Below, piece by piece: positions 1 through 5,986 of a stretch of DNA of 8,739 nt (position 1 is its first letter; each line of letters opens with the position of its first letter). Both the position numbers and the translations under genes were made by a program. Source of the stretch: Deferribacterales bacterium (GTDB lineage: Bacteria; Chrysiogenota; Deferribacteres; Deferribacterales; JAISNW01); assembly GCA_025997275.1 (NCBI GenBank), contig BNUJ01000062.1, forward strand, positions 1 through 8,739, in the 5' to 3' direction. The notes under the pieces were generated by a model. The model saw only the letters and a program-made list of their open reading frames with translations, ran no database searches and was not told where the DNA came from.

Positions 1-125
1 GACGCATGGTTTATACGCAACCCACTAGATAACCCCTCTATTGAATGTGATAATGCCTTCGCACTACTGCTGATACCTCCCTGCACCAACACAGCCGCCG
101 TATTAGTATAAACACTAAATGACAT
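1..125 (-). CDS. Flagellin, N-terminal fragment cut by the window edge
   Basis: This gene begins at 125 and leaves the window at position 1; only the first 41 residues are visible. They start MSFSVYTNTAA and end ALSHSIEGLSSGLRINHA. That ending aligns without gaps to the flagellin N-terminal D0/D1 signature: E. coli FliC has ALSSSIERLSSGLRINSA at the same distance from its start. Flagellin polymerises into the flagellar filament after export through the flagellar type III apparatus, and this N-terminus is the conserved part that packs in the filament core. A strong Shine-Dalgarno sequence (AGGGAGG, 133-139) sits 7 nt upstream of the ATG and supports the start. The gene diverges from copA. One oddity is glycine at residue 31, where many flagellins have arginine. 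Identity is secure from the motif; which flagellin paralogue it is cannot be told. Confidence 0.9.
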   Translation of the reverse strand, partial: MSFSVYTNTAAVLVQGGISSSAKALSHSIEGLSSGLRINHA

Positions 126-132
126 AACCAAG

Positions 133-139
133 CCTCCCT
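133..139 (-). promoter_or_regulatory. Shine-Dalgarno site of the flagellin gene
   Basis: On the minus strand this reads AGGGAGG, a near-complete anti-16S match, followed by a 7-nt spacer and the ATG at 125-123. It fixes the flagellin start and argues against the overlapping hydrophobic minus-strand frame at 38-220, which has no such site. Confidence 0.8.
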
Positions 140-184
140 GCAACTACTAAACAAATAAAAAAAAGCTGATAGAATACCCCCTAA

Positions 185-209
185 ATATATACATAACATA
201 TATACATAA
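185..209. repeat. Tandem 12-bp direct repeat upstream of flagellin
   Basis: The 12-mer ATATATACATAA occurs at 185-196 and again at 198-209, separated by one base. It lies about 60-85 bp upstream of the flagellin start, in the AT-rich stretch between the divergent flagellin and copA genes. It could be a regulator site or an AT-rich promoter element. No sigma-28 or sigma-54 consensus is recognisable nearby, so its role is open. Confidence 0.5.
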
Positions 210-345
210 AGAACTTCCACCAGCCTGATTCCCTCATAGCTTAACTAAATTGTACGTGAACTATAGCAGAAAAAGGGGAGATTGTCAAGAGAAAAATAGC
301 TCATAATTTCTCTATATTTAAGTTGTATATTATTTTTGTGATATG

Positions 346-360
346 ATACAGGAGGTGTAT
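346..360 (+). promoter_or_regulatory. Ribosome binding site of copA inside a small inverted repeat
   Basis: The sequence reads ATACA-GGAGG-TGTAT: a perfect 5-bp inverted repeat whose loop is exactly the Shine-Dalgarno sequence, ending 5 nt before the ATG. The half-sites resemble the TACA/TGTA arms of Gram-positive cop boxes, but the spacing (5 rather than 2) does not match. It may be coincidental, a weak operator, or a hairpin presenting the ribosome site. Confidence 0.5.
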
Positions 361-365
361 TTATA

Positions 366-2618
366 ATGAGCAGTCACGTATTAGATATTAGGGGTATGAC
401 TTGTGCAGCCTGTGCACGGCGGGTGGAGCGCGTGGTCGGCAAGTTAGCAGGTATCGGCAAGGCTAACGTGAACCTTGCTACGGAAAAGTTGTTTATAGAA
501 TATAACGATGAGGCGGTTTCTATACCTGCTGTTAAACAAGCCGTTGAAAAGGCGGGCTATAAAGCACTTGACGTGCCGAAGGGTGGCACTAGCGATGAGG
601 ATAAAATCAGGAAACAGCGCGAAATAAAAGTGTTACAGCTAAAGCTGGCTATCTCTGCCGTATTTAGCTTGCCGCTTTTATATATTGCTATGGTGCCGAT
701 GTTCATCTTCATAAATCTGCCATTTCCTGCGGCTCTCAACCCTATGCAATATCCGTTAATTTATGGGCTGTTGGAGTTTGTTTTAGTTGTTCCTGTTGTT
801 ATAGCGGGGTATAGGTTCTATACGGTTGGATTTAAGGCGTTGTTTATGTGTAGCCCTAATATGGACTCGTTGATAGCAGTAGGCACTACGGCGGCACTTG
901 TCTATAGCACGTATAATCTATTTAGGATAATTGGCGGCAACTTTAAGGCTGTGGAATCTTTATACTTTGAGACTGCGGGCGTTATAATCACGTTAATATT
1001 ATTAGGCAAGTCTTTAGAGGCAATATCTAAAGGACGTACGAGCGATGCTATCAAAAAGCTGATGGGACTTGCACCCAAGGTTGCGCTTGTTATTCAAGAC
1101 GGTGTAGAGAAAGAAATTCCCATAGAACAGGTGGTTATCGGTGATGTTATAGTGGTAAAACCCGGTTCTAAAATACCTGTAGATGGTGTAGTGTTAGAGG
1201 GGCACACTGCTATTGACGAGTCTATGTTGACGGGTGAGTCTATGCCTGTGGACAAAAAGACGGGCGACAACGTATATGCCGCATCAATCAACACCAACGG
1301 AACGATTCAGTTTAAGGCTGAGCGAGTAGGCAGTGAAACTGCACTGGCGCAGATTATCAAGCTGGTGGAGGATGCACAAGGCTCAAAAGCTCCCATAGCG
1401 CAGCTGGCAGATGTTGTGTCGGGATATTTTGTGCCTATCGTCTGTGCCATAGCTGTTGTTGCTGCTAGTGCGTGGTATTTCGTGGGTGGGCATAGCCTAG
1501 AATTTGCGCTCACTATCTTTATATCTATATTAGTTATTGCATGTCCATGTGCGCTGGGGCTTGCAACGCCGACTGCCATTATGGTAGGCACAGGCAAGGG
1601 CGCAGAGAACGGCATTTTGATAAAAAGCGGCGAAGCACTGGAAATAGCGCATAAAATAAACACGATAGTATTTGATAAAACGGGCACCATTACTGAAGGG
1701 AAGCCAAAAGTGACAGATATATTGACGACTGGCGGACTTGGCGAGCTTGAACTGTTGCAACTTGCCGCATCAGCCGAGAAAAGTTCTGAACACCCGCTAG
1801 GGCAGGCTATAGTGGGGGATGCACAGGCTAAAGAATTGACGTTCTTAAAAGTTGACAACTTTGGGGCTATTACTGGACGTGGAATAAGTGGCGTTATAGG
1901 CGAGCGAACTATCCTTGCGGGCAATTACAAGCTGATGGCTGAAATGAATATACCATTAGACATTTTAGCGGCAGAGTCTGACAAATTGGCTGATGACGGT
2001 AAAACACCGATGTATATAGCGATAGATGGCAAACTTGCGGGCATTATCGCTGTAGCCGATGTGGTGAAACAGAGTAGCCGTGCCGCCATTGCTAGGTTGC
2101 ACAATATGGGTATTGAAGTGGCGATGATTACTGGTGATAACAAGAAAACTGCCGCTGCAATTGCCCGTCAAGTAGGTATTGATAGGGTGCTTGCTGAGGT
2201 GCTACCACAAGATAAATCTAACGAGGTAAGGAAGTTGCAACAGGATGGGCGCAAGGTGGCTATGGTAGGGGATGGTATCAATGATGCGCCAGCACTTGCA
2301 CAGGCTGACGTAGGTATTGCAATCGGCTCTGGCACTGACGTGGCGATGGAATCGGCAGATATTGTGTTAATGCGTTCAGACTTGGTAGATGTGTCTACTG
2401 CGATTGAGCTTAGCAAAAAGACAATTCGTAATATTAAGCAGAATTTGTTCTGGGCGTTCGGATACAACGTGTTGGGCATACCGCTGGCAGCGGGGGTGCT
2501 GTATCTATTCGGAGGACCCTTGCTAAACCCTATATTTGCAGCGGCGGCTATGAGTCTAAGCTCCGTATCCGTGCTGACAAATGCACTTAGATTAAAAAGG
2601 TTTAAGCCTACTCAATAA
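366..2618 (+). CDS. copA: Copper-exporting P1B-type ATPase (CopA)
   Basis: This inner-membrane pump uses ATP to export Cu(I) from the cytoplasm and protects against copper toxicity. Its 750 residues contain one N-terminal heavy-metal-associated domain (about 1-70) with the metal-binding GMTCAAC motif (C13, C16). The actuator-domain TGES is at 289-292, the transmembrane CPC metal site at 393-395, and the phosphorylation motif DKTGT starts at D437. The class-specific HP pair is at 476-477 and the hinge GDGIND at 635-640. The final helices carry YN (700-701) and MSLSS (729-733), the residues that mark Cu(I)/Ag(I) pumps (P1B-1) as opposed to Zn or Cd pumps. Length is typical and all catalytic residues are intact. 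The start is supported by GGAGG at 351-355. No copper chaperone or copper regulator gene is visible beside it. Wording of the core closely resembles clostridial CopA, which suggests possible horizontal transfer (inference from memory). It converges with the sigma-factor gene. Confidence 0.96.
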   Translation: MSSHVLDIRGMTCAACARRVERVVGKLAGIGKANVNLATEKLFIEYNDEAVSIPAVKQAVEKAGYKALDVPKGGTSDEDKIRKQREIKVLQLKLAISAVFSLPLLYIAMVPMFIFINLPFPAALNPMQYPLIYGLLEFVLVVPVVIAGYRFYTVGFKALFMCSPNMDSLIAVGTTAALVYSTYNLFRIIGGNFKAVESLYFETAGVIITLILLGKSLEAISKGRTSDAIKKLMGLAPKVALVIQDGVEKEIPIEQVVIGDVIVVKPGSKIPVDGVVLEGHTAIDESMLTGESMPVDKKTGDNVYAASINTNGTIQFKAERVGSETALAQIIKLVEDAQGSKAPIAQLADVVSGYFVPIVCAIAVVAASAWYFVGGHSLEFALTIFISILVIACPCALGLATPTAIMVGTGKGAENGILIKSGEALEIAHKINTIVFDKTGTITEGKPKVTDILTTGGLGELELLQLAASAEKSSEHPLGQAIVGDAQAKELTFLKVDNFGAITGRGISGVIGERTILAGNYKLMAEMNIPLDILAAESDKLADDGKTPMYIAIDGKLAGIIAVADVVKQSSRAAIARLHNMGIEVAMITGDNKKTAAAIARQVGIDRVLAEVLPQDKSNEVRKLQQDGRKVAMVGDGINDAPALAQADVGIAIGSGTDVAMESADIVLMRSDLVDVSTAIELSKKTIRNIKQNLFWAFGYNVLGIPLAAGVLYLFGGPLLNPIFAAAAMSLSSVSVLTNALRLKRFKPTQ

Positions 2619-2623
2619 AACGA

Positions 2624-2651
2624 ACTCCCCCTGCCATACAGCAGGGGGAGT
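2624..2651. terminator. Strong hairpin terminator between convergent copA and the sigma gene
   Basis: An 11-bp perfect GC-rich stem (ACTCCCCCTGC paired with GCAGGGGGAGT) closes a 6-nt loop (CATACA). It lies 6 bp after the copA stop and 43 bp after the sigma-factor stop. On the minus strand the stem is followed by a T-rich tract (GTTCGTTTTA), so it fits an intrinsic terminator best for the sigma gene. The plus-strand side lacks a good T run but could still serve copA. Confidence 0.75.
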
Positions 2652-2693
2652 CGTGTTGGAGTCTATTATGAAGTGAGTGTTTGCTGTTATGTG

Positions 2694-3635
2694 CTAGCTT
2701 GCAAGGTATTCCCTTAAATCTTTCGTTACCGCCTTTTTCCTTAGTTTATTTAGCGCACGTGCCTCTAGCTGGCGAACACGTTCTCTGCTGACGCCTAAAA
2801 CTCTGCCTAAATCTTCAAGCGTGTATTCCTTATCATCGTTAAACCCGTAGCGTAGCATTATTATCTTAGCTTCGCGCTCGTCAAGGTCGCCGAGCATATC
2901 GTTCACGGCGCGCTCTACATCAGCAGTAATAACAATATCTTCCACATTGGAATTTTCTGCTTCTAATTCATCGCCATAAGTCCTAGTTTTGCTGTCTTTA
3001 ATAGGTGCAGACAGCGAAAGTGCTGGTCTGGATGCGCGCAGTATATCTGTCACCTCGCTACCGTGCATGTTCAGCTCATTTGCGATTTCATCTAAAGCAG
3101 GCGTTCTGCCATGCTTAACTGACAACATATTGCTAGTTCGGTTTATCTTAAACAAGTTGCTAACTTGTTTTATGGGCAAACGGACGTTGCCCGCTTGTTC
3201 AGCTACCCCTTGCATTATATATTGGCGTATCCACCACACGGCATAAGATATAAACTTTACGCCCCTAAGCGGGTCAAATCTATGTGCAGCTTCCATTAAG
3301 CCTAAATTGCCGTAACCTATAAGTTCATGCATCGGCAACCCAGAGCCTCTAAATTTATAGGCTATTGACACTACAAACTTTAGGTTGGCACTAATAAGTT
3401 TTTTCAGTGCCTCGTCATCTCCGTTTTGTATTTTCAATCCCAACTCCCGTTCTTCACCCTTAGTCAGGGGTCTGTTGGCTGATATGTGTTTCATATAGAA
3501 TGCTAAATCGTTGCTTGAAAACGTCTGCTCGCTACTATCGCTGATATTCTCACTAGTGTTAGCGTTCTGCCCCAAGCTATCGTTCAGCTCCAAGTTGTCT
3601 AATCGTTCATCTAGTGCATTACGTTCTTGTAGCAT
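2694..3635 (-). CDS. Sigma-70 family RNA polymerase sigma factor (RpoD/RpoH-like)
   Basis: This protein directs RNA polymerase to promoters. Its 313 residues show region 1.2 (about 43-75, LAFYMKHISANRPLTKGEE) and region 2 (about 80-148, with NLKFVVSIAYKF and FISYAVWWIRQYI, the -10 recognition and melting helices). Region 3 spans about 150-220. Region 4 (about 245-302) ends in the -35-binding helix-turn-helix (TLEDLGRVLGVSRERVRQLE). There is no acidic region 1.1; the first 40 residues are a low-complexity Asn/Ser/Glu-rich tail. The length is too short for a classical primary RpoD of Proteobacteria. It fits a compact RpoD, an RpoS-like factor, or the RpoH-type (sigma-32) factors of several Gram-negative lineages, so I give no symbol. 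The start is backed by GGAGG 7 nt upstream (minus strand). It lies downstream of pyrEF on the same strand but is separated by a hairpin. Confidence 0.93.
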   Translation of the reverse strand: MLQERNALDERLDNLELNDSLGQNANTSENISDSSEQTFSSNDLAFYMKHISANRPLTKGEERELGLKIQNGDDEALKKLISANLKFVVSIAYKFRGSGLPMHELIGYGNLGLMEAAHRFDPLRGVKFISYAVWWIRQYIMQGVAEQAGNVRLPIKQVSNLFKINRTSNMLSVKHGRTPALDEIANELNMHGSEVTDILRASRPALSLSAPIKDSKTRTYGDELEAENSNVEDIVITADVERAVNDMLGDLDEREAKIIMLRYGFNDDKEYTLEDLGRVLGVSRERVRQLEARALNKLRKKAVTKDLREYLAS

Positions 3636-3647
3636 AATTTTGCCTCC

Positions 3648-3669
3648 ACCTGCAAGACAAGCGGCAGGT
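3648..3669 (-). promoter_or_regulatory. Leader hairpin abutting the sigma-factor ribosome binding site
   Basis: On the minus strand ACCTGC (3669-3664) pairs with GCAGGT (3653-3648) across a 10-nt loop. The second arm runs directly into the Shine-Dalgarno GGAGG, which is followed by 7 nt and the ATG. Folding would stack next to the ribosome site and could modulate sigma-factor translation, as leader structures do for some rpoH and rpoS genes. Only the 6-bp complementarity is seen; function is inference. Confidence 0.4.
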
Positions 3670-3705
3670 AAAAAAGTTCAGATATTTTTTAACAGCTTGT
3701 CATTA

Positions 3706-3735
3706 CCCCCTCTGTATAGGCATGTGCAGAGGGGA
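3706..3735. terminator. GC-rich hairpin between pyrF and the sigma gene
   Basis: CCCCTCTG (3707-3714) pairs perfectly with CAGAGGGG (3727-3734) around a 12-nt loop. It follows the pyrF stop on the minus strand after a C-rich tract and a run of six T, and precedes the sigma gene. No T tract follows the stem in the pyrF direction, so classical intrinsic termination is not supported. It could be a weak terminator, an RNA-stability element or a boundary between the two units. Confidence 0.4.
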
Positions 3736-3759
3736 TAAAAAAGGGGAGGGGAGGGGGGG
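3731..3759 (+). other. Potential G-quadruplex tract downstream of pyrF
   Basis: Four runs of at least four guanines lie at 3731-3734, 3743-3746, 3748-3751 and 3753-3759, with loops of 8, 1 and 1 nt made only of A and T. This satisfies the usual intramolecular quadruplex pattern. It ends one base from the pyrF stop codon and shares its first G run with the hairpin at 3706-3735, so the two structures would compete. The transcribed RNA of pyrF carries the C-rich complement. Confidence 0.5.
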
Positions 3760-3760
3760 C

Positions 3761-4435
3761 TTATTGTATGGCTGTTAGGAAACGTTCAGTCTCTTTGCGT
3801 CTGTTTTCAGCCTTTGTGATTGGTCGTCCGACCACGATAAAATCTGCTCCGTTTGTTAGTGCCTGTTGAGGCGTGACTATCCGTGCTTGGTCATCGGTGC
3901 TGTTGTCAGCAAAACGAACACCCGGACAAACGCATAACAAATCACAGTATCTAGTCTTTACGCTAGCCACCTCTAGCCCAGAGCAGATAATGCCGTCAAG
4001 TCCGCTACCTTTTGCTATGTCAGCGCGGCTAGCAACCAATTTTGTTGTCTCGTTAGGCGTGCTAGGCTCACTTGTCAGAACGCTTACCCCCATAATCAGC
4101 GGGGCGACTTCGCTATGCCGCTTGGCGAATTCCGCTCCTGTCAGTGCCGCCACCCTGCACATCTCCTGTCCGCCTGATATATGTATTGTCAGCATTTGAA
4201 CGTTCAACTCACAGGCGGACAGAACTGCCCCCCTGACAGTATTCGGTATATCGTGAAATTTTAGGTCTAAAAACACATTTATATCGCGTGTTCGCAATTC
4301 CCTTACCAGTGCGGGACCCTCTGAGGTGAATAGCTCTAATCCTACCTTGAACCACACAGGCAAGCCCGCCAGCTCGTCAGCTAGTTTAATCGCCTCTTTG
4401 CCCGTCTGAAAGTCTGCCGCAACGATTAGTTTCAT
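3761..4435 (-). CDS. pyrF: Orotidine 5'-phosphate decarboxylase
   Basis: This cytoplasmic enzyme decarboxylates OMP to UMP, the last step of de novo pyrimidine synthesis, without a cofactor. The 224-residue TIM-barrel protein has the usual bacterial length. Visible hallmarks are the N-terminal strand VAADF (D8), the lysine in VWFKVG (K30), and the catalytic charge network DLKFHDI at 57-63 (D57, K59, D62). The C-terminal phosphate gripper VVGRPI is near 201-206. Its ATG overlaps the pyrE stop by one base (TAATG), so the two are translationally coupled and co-transcribed, and they perform consecutive reactions. All key residues are present. Confidence 0.96.
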   Translation of the reverse strand: MKLIVAADFQTGKEAIKLADELAGLPVWFKVGLELFTSEGPALVRELRTRDINVFLDLKFHDIPNTVRGAVLSACELNVQMLTIHISGGQEMCRVAALTGAEFAKRHSEVAPLIMGVSVLTSEPSTPNETTKLVASRADIAKGSGLDGIICSGLEVASVKTRYCDLLCVCPGVRFADNSTDDQARIVTPQQALTNGADFIVVGRPITKAENRRKETERFLTAIQ

Positions 4436-5103
4436 TAAACACCGCCGTGAGTTTTAGACCATTCAACTGGTGCTGCTAAAAAGCTCTCCACCTCACTCAT
4501 TATTTTAGGCGCAAAATGCCCGCTTGCTTTTGCCACCGCTAACACATCTTGCCACGTGGTCAAATAGTGCAACTGAACGCCTAAATCGCTCAATATTTTG
4601 CTACTTTCGGGGAATATGTTATAGAAAAATACCACAAAGCAATGTTCTACTACAGACCCTGACGAGCGAATAGCATTACAGAAACCAACCTTGCTACCGC
4701 CGTCAGTAGCTAAATCCTCAACTAATAGCGTTCTGGCAGCTTCTATGACATTGCCCTCTATCTGCGCATTGCGACCGAAACCTTTGGGTTTCTTACGTAT
4801 ATACTGCATCGGCAACATTAGCCTGTCAGACAGCCAAGCGGCGAATGGAATACCGGCAGTCTCTCCGCCAGCCACAACGTCTATAGACTCATAGCCTACC
4901 TCACGGTATATGGTTTCAGCGGCAAAGTCCATTAAAGTTTGTCTTAAACGCGGGTATGATATAAGTTTCCTGCAATCAATATACACAGGGCTTGCCTTGC
5001 CTGATGTCAGAATAAACGGCTTCTCATCGTAAAAGTGAACAGCCTCCACCTCTAACAGCATTTTAGCCGTCTGGCTAGCAATAGATTCTTTAGATGTATT
5101 CAT
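4435..5103 (-). CDS. pyrE: Orotate phosphoribosyltransferase
   Basis: PyrE joins orotate to PRPP to make OMP, the substrate of PyrF encoded immediately downstream. The PRPP-binding motif reads LLVEDLATDGGSK. VVAGGETAGIPFAAWL and YIRKKPKGFGRNAQIEG form the other nucleotide and loop signatures. The wording (VYIDCRKLISYPRLR, EHCFVVFFYNIFPES, TTWQDVLAVA) is that of the longer alphaproteobacterial PyrE group rather than the short gamma or delta type. I chose the ATG at 5103 because a purine-rich GGGGGA lies 9 nt upstream and family members start near there. An in-frame ATG at 5151 would add 16 residues of unfamiliar sequence (MERAIGVCVERGGRGV) with a weak ribosome site. It is likely transcribed from the promoter at 5229-5257. 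Confidence 0.94.
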   Translation of the reverse strand: MNTSKESIASQTAKMLLEVEAVHFYDEKPFILTSGKASPVYIDCRKLISYPRLRQTLMDFAAETIYREVGYESIDVVAGGETAGIPFAAWLSDRLMLPMQYIRKKPKGFGRNAQIEGNVIEAARTLLVEDLATDGGSKVGFCNAIRSSGSVVEHCFVVFFYNIFPESSKILSDLGVQLHYLTTWQDVLAVAKASGHFAPKIMSEVESFLAAPVEWSKTHGGV

Positions 5104-5228
5104 TACTCCCCGTCCCCCACGCTCTACACATACCCCTATAGCCCGCTCCATCGCACCAGATAAAGCTGCCTTGTCCTCGCCGTTAACTCTAAAAAGTTAT
5201 GGGTTTCTCCTCGTTTGGCATAACCTAA

Positions 5229-5257
5229 GTAATATAATAAAAAAGGGAAATAGTCAA
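5229..5257 (-). promoter_or_regulatory. Promoter of the pyrEF operon
   Basis: The minus strand carries TTGACT (5257-5252) as a -35 box, a 17-bp spacer and TATTAC (5234-5229) as a -10 box. Transcription would begin near 5222, leaving a leader of about 120 nt before the preferred pyrE start. A TATATT alternative at 15-bp spacing overlaps the same -10 area. The -35 is partly inside an inverted repeat (ATAGTC 5250-5255 and GACTAT 5281-5286). Confidence 0.6.
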
Positions 5258-5286
5258 GTTTTCCTCCTCCTTTTGGGGGAGACTAT
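5250..5286. repeat. Inverted repeat overlapping the pyrE -35 box
   Basis: ATAGTC at 5250-5255 is the exact complement of GACTAT at 5281-5286. The 25-bp interior contains a weaker complementary pair (TCCTCC and GGGGGA around TTTT, with one G-T wobble). The left arm covers most of the -35 element of the pyrE promoter, as expected of an operator, but six base pairs is a modest match and no cognate regulator is visible. Confidence 0.4.
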
Positions 5287-5643
5287 ACAACTTGGGAGCG
5301 GTAAATATCAGGGGAAGCAAAAGAGTTTTTCTCTGTAATGCCACAGTTAAAATGCCCCTATTTAGGTGTTAAAGGTATGCTGTTTTCCGTTGTAGAATAT
5401 AGTGAATGATTTATCAATGAATTCGCGGACGAGAACTTTGTTAACTCTAGGGGCGTGAACAGACTTGGAGGGTATTTGAAAGAAGTGTCCGTTTTTTTTT
5501 GTATAGTCCAGTCATTACGCAGTTTAGCCGAACTTTCCAGATAGCAGTAGTCTTTGAGTTGCGCTTTAGCTGGTAGTTGGCGGTGGGCGTCAGGCACTGT
5601 TTCTTTGGGTATAGATAGCTTTCTGTTATGAAGTTCAAGGTAG
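5287..5643. other. Intergenic stretch without a convincing gene
   Basis: Between the pyrE promoter area and the small ORF at 5680, the plus-strand frames are broken by many stops. Two overlapping minus-strand frames (5358-5597 and 5447-5638) have no ribosome site, no recognisable motif and unlike codon use. A run of nine T lies at 5492-5500. The plus-strand frame of the following gene has stops at 5629 and 5641. The stretch may hold decayed flagellin sequence upstream of that ORF, but I could not recognise any. Confidence 0.5.
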
Positions 5644-5679
5644 TCTGGTAATGTTAATAAAGATGTATATATAAATGTT

Positions 5680-5967
5680 GTGGATGGTTCTATGCGAAAC
5701 TCAGTTGGAGCGGGCTATCCCGCCCAGACGCGCAGTGCTATAGGCAGGCTTGATACGGCAGGGCTAGAGTTAAACGATATATCAATAGGCAGTGCAGCAC
5801 AAGCGAGGGTTGCTTATGCTCGGATTACTGATGCTATTGCTCGTGTGCGCAGTATGGGACGCAAGGCTAGCATGGGCAAGTCGTCAATGGACACGCTCAA
5901 CGCCTTTAACAAAACAGCCGAAGAAGAAACGCAACTATCAATAACTAGCTTATGGAAGTGGGGATAA
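5680..5967 (+). CDS. Small ORF resembling a flagellin C-terminal (D1) fragment
   Basis: This 95-residue frame begins with GTG at 5680 (alternative ATG at 5692) and has no clear ribosome site. Its codons match the neighbours, so it is or recently was coding. The middle reads GLELNDISIGSAAQARVAY, then ARITDAIARVRSMGRKASMG. The spacing I-S-x4-A-Q ... I-x3-I-x2-V ... R ... (L/M)-G follows the C-terminal D1 helix of flagellins, allowing two short insertions. Residues encoded just upstream in frame (NKDVYINVVDGSM) resemble the strand that precedes it in flagellins, but a stop at 5641 limits the frame. The terminal D0 helix is absent; the protein ends TSLWKWG. It converges with lolD, 19 bp apart. 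Best reading: remnant of a flagellin or related filament protein, or a small helical protein of unknown role. Sure of the ORF more than of the family. Confidence 0.5.
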   Translation: MDGSMRNSVGAGYPAQTRSAIGRLDTAGLELNDISIGSAAQARVAYARITDAIARVRSMGRKASMGKSSMDTLNAFNKTAEEETQLSITSLWKWG

Positions 5968-5986
5968 TTTCTCACCTGTATCTATT

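Noticed and set aside
38..220. Minus-strand 60-residue hydrophobic frame
   Set aside because: It overlaps the flagellin start in another frame and lacks a ribosome site, while the flagellin frame has both a strong Shine-Dalgarno sequence and a family match.
337..347. Extended -10 promoter (TGATATGAT) for copA
   Set aside because: It would start transcription within or just after the Shine-Dalgarno sequence, leaving no usable leader; no suitable -35 is present.
1307..1924. Minus-strand 205-residue frame inside copA
   Set aside because: It is the antisense shadow of a fully conserved ATPase; the Ser/Pro/Ala-rich composition is typical of antisense frames.
5358..5638. Two overlapping minus-strand frames of 79 and 63 residues
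   Set aside because: No ribosome site, no motif, codon use unlike neighbouring genes, and they overlap each other.
5968..5986. Terminator between the small ORF and lolD
   Set aside because: The gap is 19 bp and contains no inverted repeat.
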